Source: Bostrychus sinensis (taxonomy: Eukaryota > Chordata > Actinopteri > Gobiiformes > Eleotridae). Taken from it: DNA of 64,000 nucleotides. How positions within the stretch are numbered: the stretch's first letter is position 1; each line of letters starts with the position of its first letter. Positions 55,445-64,000 of the stretch are shown here, in pieces. Made by a program: the position numbers and the translations under genes. The notes under the pieces were generated by a model. That model was not told where the DNA came from. It worked only from the letters and a program-made list of their open reading frames with translations, and ran no database searches. The DNA lies in contig CM036252.1 in the NCBI GenBank assembly GCA_020698575.1, positions 7,763,178 through 7,827,177 on the forward strand, read 5' to 3'.

Positions 55445-56000
55445 ATAACACAGGTCTACAGCAAAATGCTTCTGGAACAAAAGTAGTGACATTTTTCTTG
55501 GATTAGGTCACTAATAAAGAAAAAGTAAGTGAGAAGTGCAGATTGCTGTAGTTTCCAAGAAACAGTATTGGGTCAAAATAGGAAATTTATGCAAAATAAG
55601 GCAAAAACGGTGTTTATCAGAAGGTACAGTGTCTACAAGCAACCAGTTCTATCTGAAAGCTGCACATTCAATACATTCATTTTAATATGGATAGAGTTTG
55701 GACATAAAATGTTTTGGTTTTATTTGCAGAAATCTCTCTCTTGGAAGTGGACAAAATGCATGCATGTAGAGAAATTAAATATTTTCAAAATATAAATATT
55801 ATTTTTAAGCAAAAATGCCTAAATCTATTGTATAAACAGATGTGATTTTGATGTGAAACAATATCATTAAATATCTTGAATACATAGCTAACCAGCACAG
55901 TTATCATTGATTTTCAGTTCATCTTATCAAAATAAATGAGATTTAGCCACTTTTATCTCAGAAGCAGATTGAGTCCAAACATTTGTAGATCAGTGTAATC
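55445..56000. repeat. Direct copy of the 18,705-19,262 segment
   Basis: The match starts AAAATGCTTCTGGAACAAAAG and extends through CAGAAATCTCTCTCTTGGAA to AGATTGAGTCCAAA. It lies outside the gene array, so this is an independent dispersed repeat that was included in arm 2. Confidence 0.75.
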
Positions 56001-57070
56001 AAAGCAAAGAGACGAGGCTGCTCTTTTTGCAGAGTTTGCAGCTCAGGCTTAAAATCTTATATCTGAGTCTGTTCTCAAAAAGATAATTTATTATTGACGT
56101 GATCCATATCTGACAACACCTGGACACTTTCAGTCACATTTAAATCATTTGTTGATATCAAATGTAGAGCAGCAGTTTGTGTGAAGTTGTGAGGAGGACG
56201 TTTCTGATCAAAACACAACTCCATCAGCTGTCAGTGCAGCTGGGGACAGGACACCATTTCCCATCATGCATTAAGTGTTTGTAGTCCATGCAGGCGGTGG
56301 AGATTTATTAACAGATAATAAATCAACTCATATACCTGACAAAATATGAAAAATAGAAAAACGACATTACACAATTATGAGATAACACAAAAAAATAAAA
56401 AATAAATAATTGAACAAAAAGATAAGTTCAGTGTATTCATAATCAAGTGAGACGTTTGATTGATTTTCTATTTTCCACACCATTAACTGAGCTAATATAT
56501 TGCTTCAGTTCTATGATAAATTCTTGCATTTGTGGTGTTTTTTTATTTTTTTTGAGCATTTGCATTTATGAATATAAAACTTACTGTGAGCAATAAAGAG
56601 ACTGAGAATGTGAATTATTTCCCTGCGTACACCTTTTTTATTGCAAACAAATAAAACATCTTTTTATGACTATTCTTTGATCCTGTAAAACATTATTACT
56701 TTTTTTTTTTAATTTCACACCAGAAATATCTTGAATATGTAAAAAAAAAAAAATAAAGATGACAAATTGATTCAACCGTTGAGTTACAAAAAGTACACCG
56801 CACATCAATGTCATTGTTAAATCTCTGCAGACATTTTTTACATGGATAAGTTCTATAAATGATTTTAATTAAACTTATTTTAATTTATTAGCTACGCAAT
56901 ATTTTTGATTCTGGAGAAAGGCTGTGTTGCTATTAATGTTATAAAAAAAACATATTCCATCTATGTTTTCCAATGAAAGCTGTTTTATTTTGGCAAATTT
57001 TCCTTCGGTGTTTGTTATTACACTTTTTATGTGTAACATCCAACAAAAGGTAAAGGTCAGAGCCACAAAC
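56001..57070. other. AT-rich gene-free stretch
   Basis: No exon, RNA gene or recognisable mobile element was seen. There are several short A and T runs. Confidence 0.4.
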
Positions 57071-57071
57071 C

Positions 57072-58250
57072 CCACACTGTAAAAAGTCTTAAAGCCAATA
57101 AGTTGTAGTAATTTACTTCCACTAACAATTATGAGTTTTTGAATTTTAAATCATGTTTAAACTCACTGTTACAAGTAATTTGGTCGTTTAATTTAAAAAC
57201 GTAAGTGCTATTTCTGCCTTAAAAATGTAATTTATTTAAACTTAGTGAAAAGAGTTCATTCAAATAATAAAGTTAAGTTGAGAGAATCAAACAAAAATAT
57301 TGTCCTAATGTATTTCGTAATAACTTTCCTCTCTCGTCAGTGTTAAAGTTTCAGGTAAAATGAACCCAGCTCCATGACCCAGGGGAACAGTGCCACACAT
57401 GACCTGAGCTTTTAAAGAAAACACACTCAAAAAATAAACCGCTCACTCCCAAACTGCACTGGGCAGTGGCTGAAAACTTCACACTACACTGAAGTTAAAC
57501 TGTAAAACTTAGATAAATATAATATGCTTGGTAAAATGTGTTATTTAATTATAAATTACAGTTATAGCCTTAAAGATAACAAAAACTTTGTCCCAAAAGA
57601 TATAAAAAAATGTTCAGTTGTACTAAAAACTCCACATTTATATAACATAGCTCCATTGCAGCCGTTCCCAAAGTCATGACTGTTGTGGCCCCTTAGATTT
57701 CCGAAAACCCCTCGCGGACCCCCAACAATAAAACTTCCCTCTGTTCAAAAGACTCTGCCATGTTTTTCTCCATGTTTTTTTAATAAAAACATTACAAAAA
57801 CACTGATTATTGACTAAAAGTTGTTTTAAAGTAATATTTTAAAACAAGTTACAACTGTAATTAATTTCAAATGTTTTTATGTACTTAATGTTTTTAGGTA
57901 CTTAATATTTCTATTGACTTTTTATATTTTTGTATGTTTTATTTGTTTTTATGAACCAAAACCATGTGTCTGGAATAATAATAATAAAGAATAAATAAAT
58001 TCAAATTGAAATTGAAATATAGACAGTCTCTGGGGGCCCCCCTGTAGCACCTTCACAAAACCCCCAGGGGGCCCCAGACCCCACTTTGGGAACCACTGCT
58101 CCATTCTATTACATAAAAAAGACTGCATCCCCTGTTTTTGTCCGGTCTCTGATTCTCTCACCCCCAACTTAACTTTATTATTTGAATGAACTCTTTTCCC
58201 TAAGTTTAAATAAATTACATTTTAAGACAGAAATTGTACTTAAATTTTTA
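57072..58250. mobile_element. TIR element split by an hAT-type element
   Basis: About 57,195-57,300 (TTCTGCCTTAAAAATGTAATT, AGTGAAAAGAGTTCATTCAA) is mirrored at 58,150-58,250 (TTGAATGAACTCTTTTCCC, AAATTACATTTTAAGACAG). Between them sits an hAT-type unit (57,655-58,100; GCCGTTCCCAAAGTCATGAC ... ACTTTGGGAACCACTG). Confidence 0.5.
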
Positions 58251-58587
58251 AATTAAACACCAAATTACCGGTGACAGTGCGGTGTTGACGGAGGGTTGAA
58301 GCAGAGGAAGTCCACCGCTGGCTATGGCATTACACACAGTAACTGAAGTCATTTCTAATTTATGTTTTTGTGAAAATTCTATAAAGTTACACACATTTCC
58401 ATTTGCATTCAGAAACTGCAGTATAAACAATAAATTGTTTTCATTCCAATTAGGAAAAAATAGGCTTTCATGTTTGTGCTCTACATGTTTGTTATTCCAT
58501 ATGTAGCATTTATGTGGAGAAAATTCATTTTTCTGAACATTGAGCCAAGATAAAAACATGTGTCAGTGGCAGGGTGGACACAGTCTA

Positions 58588-59385
58588 CACTGTAAACAAT
58601 CTCTTGTAAAAAAAAACAGTAAACAACTGGCAGTACAGTTGCCATTATGTTACTGTTTCTACTTTTAACAGCTTAATAATGTTCATGAAATCACATTAGG
58701 TCTATGTGTTTTTATTGATTAAAATAGGATTTATTTGTTAAATCACATGCCTAGAAAACTGCATAGTAATGTTTTTTAACAACTGGCATAACGTCTTACC
58801 TATATTTACCCTACTACTTTATAAAAGGTAGCTACTTGATATAATAATAATAATAATTATTATTATTATTATTTTTTATTATTATTATTATTTTTTTTTT
58901 TTTTTTTTTTTTTTTGTAACATTACATAAAATACCATTTGAATTTACAAATATCACAGCTTCTGAAACCATTAATCAGGCTGCATAATGAACAACAATGC
59001 TGGCTTTTTAATTTTTTATCAGTGTCAGGTTTACCTATGGAAGCTGTAAGCGGCCATAGATTCATAACTTTTTTCTCCCGTTATCTTGTTATAACAAATG
59101 AATTCTGTCGTTTGTTCAGTCTTCTCTTCACATGTGCACGTGGTCTGCAGCGAGGCTGAAGCTTTCCCACAATTCCAAAAATATTGGATGACACTGTTAG
59201 TTTAGTTTTCAGGATAGTGAATTAACAGTATGTAAAAAAATACATTTTAATATGGTTAAAATATATGCAGTGGTTTGTAATTTTACTTTTAAAAGAATTA
59301 ATTACCAGGTAAATGCTGCATTTCAAAATAACAGGTTATTATTGTTGAAATGTTGGTGTAAATTTACAGAAATCTTTTACAGTGT
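58588..59385. mobile_element. AT-rich MITE (CACTGTAAA ends) with internal simple repeats
   Basis: It starts CACTGTAAACAATC and ends TTTTACAGTG, inverted. The interior at 58,838-58,917 is (TAA)n/(TTA)n followed by a long T run. It is the same type as 6,354-6,877. Confidence 0.5.
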
Positions 59386-60675
59386 AGGCTCACCTGGATC
59401 ATGGACGAGCGTGCACGGCTGCAACATCTGGAGTGAACTCAGTTTGTGGCTCAGATCACGCAGCATCAGCCTGACACACACTTCTCACCTGTGTTGGATG
59501 TGATTTTGTAAATAAATGAATTAAAGTGAATTGTAAGAACTTTTCAACATGAGGCACATTCAGCTGTGATTCTTAGCTTTTCTGTCTGAGTTTACACATT
59601 ACACAAGTTCCACAGCAGATGTTATGCACAATCTCTGTAATAAAACTCAGACTGAGCAGCAGGGCACAGAGGTTTATCCAGGTCAAAACTGCAGCGCTTA
59701 GAGTGTTGGTTATTTTATTTTATTTTTTATGTCATTGTATTTCTATTTTCTGTCACTATATTCTATTTTATCTGCACTTTGTAAAGCACTTTGTGATTTT
59801 TATCTGTGAAAAGTGTTATTTAAATAAAGTTTACTTACTCACTCACTTGGATACTTGGATAAAATTAGGGCTGTAGTCAAATAAGTTTTTCCCTGTACAG
59901 CAATTAATCAACCAAAATGGACTAAAGGATATCACACAAACAAGTCACTTTTATTTTATTTTATTAGTTAAAACAATATTAATGCAGATGGCTGTAAAAT
60001 ATATTGTTATCTAAAAAATCACCTCATCTTATCTTAACCCTCAGGCACCATTTTAGTTTTTTTCTAAATTGTTTACTCTCATTTTGGCATTTCTTATGCT
60101 ATAGTGATGATATCTGACAAAGATGTTCATAAATGCATTTTAGAATTTCAGCATCACAACTGAAAAAACAAACAAACAACAACAACTGAATTTTCTACTG
60201 TCTAGATTAAAAAAAAACTCACATTCTTCCTCTTAAAACCCTTTGTGGTCCCATTGACTCCCATTAAAATCATTTATTTTTACTCTGCTGCCTCTGCAAT
60301 ACAGAAATGTTAAATCCTGATAATTCCTCTTTTACTCTATCAGTCAGAGGCTAAAAAATACACAAACAACAACAAAACAAAACAAAACAAAACAAAAATC
60401 ACCTCCAGATCCATCATTTTTACACTGCACTGTGGGAAATAATTCCCTTATATTTCCCATTAGATAACAATGAGTTAGGCCCAGGCTTCTGAGGGCTTTA
60501 AGAGCCTTTACCTTTTTTTTTTGTAATGGCACAAAAAGTAAAAATGTATCAAAATCAGTGCAAATCAGTGGGGCCCCAGTGCAGGTTTTCAGAATTGGCC
60601 CTAAAGTTCTTATGCACATTCAGTAATTCAGGTTCAGCTTATAAGTTATAAACAATTGCTGATAGCTGTTTTAAG

Positions 60676-60709
<34 letters not shown>

Positions 60710-61200
60710 TGCTTAATAATGGTTATTTATGAACTATTTATAAGTAGTATTTTGCGTATTTATCTTCATTTTTTAAAGGCACATTCATTAATTTTGTTAT
60801 GAGATTGCAAATTTAGCAGGATTTAAAATGAATGTATATTAAAAACCTTTGTTCTGCAACTGAGTTATGTTCTCCCCAATCTCTCGGGCCCCTAAACCTC
60901 CTGGGCCCCTGCAATGCCTGATGTTACACCCCTGCATTTACGGAATTTGTTATATTTATTTTTAAAGAATAGAATAAGAGAACATAAAGGACATTTTCAT
61001 ACTAAAAGGGCATATTTTTTCTTCAAGTTTTATTTTTCCCCATAAATGTTATAATTTATTATTACTATTTCTTTTTTTTCTTTCTTTTTTTTTCTTTTTC
61101 TCTTTGTTATTGTTTTTGAATTTCATTTATTGTTTATGGTTTAATATTTGTATTGCTTTAATTATTGGAAAAAATAATAATAAAAGAGCGTTCATGTTCA
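59386..61200. other. Gene-free stretch upstream of the CpG-rich promoter
   Basis: It includes the inverted mate (60,034-60,255) of the TTAA repeat at 43,218-43,412 and a pure A27 tract near 60,680. I saw no exon. Confidence 0.4.
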
Positions 61201-61201
61201 A

Positions 61202-61217
61202 CCAGCAGGTGGCGCAG
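61202..61217 (+). promoter_or_regulatory. CTCF-type motif
   Basis: CCAGCAGGTGGCGCAG fits the vertebrate CTCF core consensus (CCASYAGRKGGCRS). It is placed about 60 bp before the CpG-rich promoter. Confidence 0.5.
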
Positions 61218-61264
61218 TGGGTTTGTCAAAAAGGCTTCTTTTCTTTTTCTTCTTCTATTTTTTT

Positions 61265-61591
61265 TATCCATAAGCCCCGCCCACCAGCTCCGCCTCGCTC
61301 GCTGATTGGCCCTGCCGCCTGTCCGTCAGCGCCGCGGGTTACGCCACCGCCGTCGTGTCACGTGACAGATGTTTGTGTTGCTTCACTTCCGCGTTTGCCC
61401 TCGTCTTTGCAGAGTCATGTGGTTTCCCAGCGCCGTCGGGAGCAGGCCGAGGGGTTGACCGCTCCTCTCCAGCACCAGCACCACCGCCGCCGCCGCCGCC
61501 TCCTTACCACCCCACCCCGCTGCACGCTCCCAGGGGCCCGGCTTCGGATCGGTTCGGTTCGGGGTAGGCTCGGCTCTGAAGTCCCGGAGCC
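61265..61591 (+). promoter_or_regulatory. CpG-rich promoter and 5' leader
   Basis: Abrupt rise in GC and CpG, with an inverted CCAAT (GCTGATTGGC, about 61,300) and GTCACGTGAC at 61,357-61,366. The leader is GC-rich with CCGCCGCCGCC. There is no TATA box, as expected for a housekeeping promoter. Confidence 0.75.
61357..61366. promoter_or_regulatory. CLEAR-type E-box GTCACGTGAC
   Basis: A perfect 10-bp palindrome identical to the core of the CLEAR element bound by TFEB/TFE3 at lysosomal gene promoters. Its position 226 bp before the ATG fits a regulatory site. Binding is inferred. Confidence 0.55.
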
Positions 61592-61676
61592 ATGGCGGAC
61601 GGGGAACGGTCGCCGCTGCTGTCCGAGCAACACGACGAGGGCTTCATCCCCAGAGGGCTCCCGTCCCAACCGCAGA
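61592..61676 (+). CDS. First coding exon, PIP4P1/TMEM55B-like N-terminus (partial gene)
   Basis: ATG with good context (GCCATGG) opens MADGERSPLLSEQHDEGFIP, then RGLPSQPQ, to a GTATGT donor (61,677), 28 codons plus one base. The start MADGERSPLLSE closely resembles that of the lysosomal phosphatidylinositol-4,5-bisphosphate 4-phosphatase 1 (PIP4P1, TMEM55B), including a dileucine-type ERSPLL sorting motif. The rest does not let me confirm it. Later exons were not found in the remaining 2.3 kb, so intron 1 probably extends past the window. TMEM55B is known to be TFEB-responsive, which suits the CLEAR-type site. The identity is a candidate only. Confidence 0.55.
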
Positions 61677-61949
61677 GTATGTTTCCTCTTTACAACATTC
61701 ACTACTTCTCTGTGATTATTTTAGCTTTTTATCTCTTTATCTTGTGCGTTTTGCTTTTGAACTTCCTGGAGATGAGTGCTACAGCTAATTAGTAAGCTAA
61801 CGTTAGCTTTAGGATAACATTTATGTCATTCTTAGCTTTTGTTGATATAAAATAAATGAAATGTAGCTTATAGTGGACCCTAAGTCAGACACTTTTATCA
61901 CCACCGCAGGAAATATTTGGCTCTCCAAGTATCATCTTTAATGGACTAA

Positions 61950-62290
61950 AATGAGCCTAAATCTGGACTAACGTAGGGCTGCATAAATTAGGGATTAACT
62001 CAGAAAAGTCAGACTCTGTACATGGATAAGATCACTGCTACAACTGGATCTAAAAGATTAAAAGAATGACCAAACCAGGACTAAACCAGGACTAAACTTT
62101 GCCTTACCCGGGACTAAACCAGGACTAAATATAGGACGGCATCCAGCATTAACTACATCACTAAATCAGGACTAAACCAACACTAATCCAGTTCTAAACC
62201 AGGACTAAACCAGGACTAAACCAGGACTAAACCAGGACTAAACCAGGACTAAAGCAACCATTTAAGCACAAAACCAGAGCAGGACTAAGA
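61950..62290. repeat. 12-bp repeat (CTAAACCAGGAC), reverse orientation
   Basis: Irregular then regular head-to-tail copies (about 62,190-62,255) of the unit found at 51,930-52,915, here in the opposite orientation, within intron 1 of the PIP4P1-like gene. Confidence 0.85.
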
Positions 62291-62728
62291 CAAAACCAGG
62301 AGGATTTTCACGATGACAGTTTAACAGTTGAACCGTTAGCTTAATGTTTTATTTGATTATGAACATTGTCTCCACCAAATTATAAATGTTATTATTAAAA
62401 TCCAGTTGTGTGGTCGAGTGCAGCTGTGCTCTGACCTCCCCTGACTCTGTCACAGGAAGTCATTTCAGGATAGAAGTATATTGCGTGTTTGTGGTAATCG
62501 CAGGTAAACAGTACAGTAAAGTTTATGCACAAGGGCAAAATTTAATATTTTATCATTGCAGTTGTGTTGTAGTATCATTTAGTTAAAGTTGTGTGGTCAT
62601 TGTCTAGATTTTGTAATCTAAAGTTAAATATAAGAGGCTGCTCAGTATAAATATCTAAAAGAAGAATAGAAGAAATAGAGCCTACTTTTTGAACATAGTA
62701 AGTTAAATTCACTACATTTCACAAAAAT

Positions 62729-63350
62729 GTAAGTTCCTGTATTTACAAGTCAAAACAGCGACAAAGAATAGAGAATAACAGGTGAATAGGTGTGCGCTAT
62801 GCTAACGTAACACATTGATGGTTATTCAGCTACATGAAGCATAAACAACGAACTGAACAGGTGTCTCGTATGTTAACGTAATATATTAACAGTTATTCAC
62901 ATAACTATAGCATAAAGAACATAATATAACAAGTTCACCAAACTCACCATCTCACTCCTAATCACTAAATCCTTTAAATTCTTCATCCTCGGTGTCGCTT
63001 CTGAACAACTCCGCCAACTCCGGAGGTAGACGAAGCGCCGCTTCCTCCTCTGCGTGGCTGTCGTCAGACTCAGCATCAGTTCCATTTCCAATTATTCCGC
63101 TCTTTCTCAGTTGTCTTTATAGCCTAAGTTGTTAGTGGTAATGTTTACATTTTAAATTGTCAGTGGTACAGGTGCAGCAGATGCTGGTACACAAGCCTAG
63201 AGCGCCCTCTAACCAACACCTGAAATATTTTAATATATAAGTCACACCTGAGTATACGTCACACCCCGAGCCAGACTATGAAAAAAAGTGCCACTTATAG
63301 TCCGGAGAATACAGTAAGTTCCTGTATTTACAAGTCAAAACAGCGACAAA
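62729..63350 (-). mobile_element. Truncated CCGTATTTTCC MITE between 37-bp direct repeats
   Basis: The MITE body (62,766-63,313) has lost its left end. It carries the acidic-tail remnant on the minus strand. GTAAGTTCCTGTATTTACAA plus GTCAAAACAGCGACAAA occurs exactly at both edges (62,729-62,765 and 63,314-63,350). Confidence 0.75.
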
Positions 63351-63518
63351 ATCAAAACTTAACACAGACTAAACCAGGAATAAAACAAGGCTAAGCTGTG
63401 ACTAAATTAATTAAATCACCACTAAAACTGGACTTTTTAAACATTTTTATTTAGTCACAACACATGTTCTTTTAAGGCTCTGGTGGAAAATGATTCTTCA
63501 GTGTAAATCTCTGTCAGA

Positions 63519-63835
63519 TGGAAGACTACAGCGTTATTGTGATATATTTAGATTCTTGTGATACAGATATTGCTTTTGCTGATATTGCGATAACGACAAT
63601 TTTGCGATATATCGTGCAGCCCTAGTGTGGACTTTTGTGGGCTCAAACTTGGACTTGGACTCTGTGTTTCATCTCAGACCAGGACTCATGGCGTGAGTCA
63701 CACTTGTTTCTGCAGAAGTTTCCTTGGGACTCGACTTTAATGGATTCGGACTGGAACCTGGACGAGATGGAAGACCACAGCGTTATTGCGATATATTTAG
63801 ATTCTTGCGATACGGATATTGCGATAACGATAATT
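63519..63835. repeat. Two diverged copies of a GCGATATATC-type repeat
   Basis: ATGGAAGACTACAGCGTTATT at 63,519 and ATGGAAGACCACAGCGTTATT at 63,766 begin about 60-80 bp of similar text rich in GCGATA words. This resembles ends of a fish element with GCGATATATCGTGCAGCCCTA. Confidence 0.55.
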
Positions 63836-64000
63836 TGGCGATATATTGAAAGAATGATTAAATGTATATATTCTAATCAAAAACGTTTCTTGGTGCGACC
63901 TGAGCTGCAAAGGTTGATCTGAATAAACTGAACAAAATAAAATAAAAATAAATAAAAATAAAATAGTGCAGCGGAGATTGGGGGTTAGTTGAAGATGTTC

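Noticed and set aside
58262..58330. TTACCGGTGACAG resembling an exon 4 donor region
   Set aside because: Only the junction word matches. The upstream minus-strand sequence does not encode the FDPDGD module.

Overview
The window reads as teleost (ray-finned fish) nuclear DNA. It is AT-rich and intron-rich, and it is packed with transposon families typical of fish: Tc1/mariner remnants, PIF/Harbinger-like and TTAA-target MITEs, hAT-type elements, a tRNA-derived SINE and a Rex3/RTE-like LINE. All gene models below were built by reading splice sites and frames by eye. No transcript or database was consulted.

Positions 1-49,715 hold a tandem array of one gene family, almost all on the minus strand. 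I do not recognise a named family. The intact members encode secreted proteins of about 490-510 residues: a signal peptide (exon 1), a cysteine-containing module (exon 2), a linker (exon 3), a module with the motif FDPDGDLxKCRY (exon 4), a module with YAVQLMMEDFPR (exon 5), three more one-cysteine exons (6-8), a Thr-rich mucin-like exon (9), and a short C-terminal module (exons 10-11). The intron phase pattern is the same in every copy. From right to left the copies are: copy 5 (49,715-42,399; leader frameshifted, exons 9-11 not found), copy 4 (38,535-27,050; complete, 489 aa), copy 3 (22,303-19,483; only exons 7-11, with a giant mucin exon), an inverted pseudogene fragment on the plus strand (15,299-16,041), copy 2 (13,433-3,577; complete, 513 aa) and copy 1 (1,070-203; exons 1-3, continuing off the left edge). 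Copies 2, 4 and 5 share a TTATTTAAAG TATA-type box about 30-40 bp before the ATG. Copies 1 and 4 and the pseudo-promoters carry an upstream GGAAAACTGTTTCCTTG-like site, and copy 2 a looser version.

The array has been rearranged by inverted duplications. One pair of arms (384-1,808 and 14,566-16,069) duplicated the 5' end of copy 1 in reverse. A second pair of about 2.2 kb (16,867-19,057 and 23,071-25,250) brackets the surviving 3' half of copy 3. Transposons lie inside these arms, and some show clear target-site duplications that help to order events.

Positions 49,716-61,200 look gene-poor: TIR elements, a roughly 1-kb minisatellite of a 12-bp unit (51,930-52,915), C-rich tracts and AT-rich DNA. 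At 61,200-61,676 a CpG-rich promoter on the plus strand contains a palindromic GTCACGTGAC (CLEAR-type) site, and it precedes the first coding exon of a different gene whose N-terminus (MADGERSPLLSEQ...) resembles PIP4P1/TMEM55B. The rest of that gene would be in later exons, either in the last 2.3 kb, where I found none, or beyond the window.
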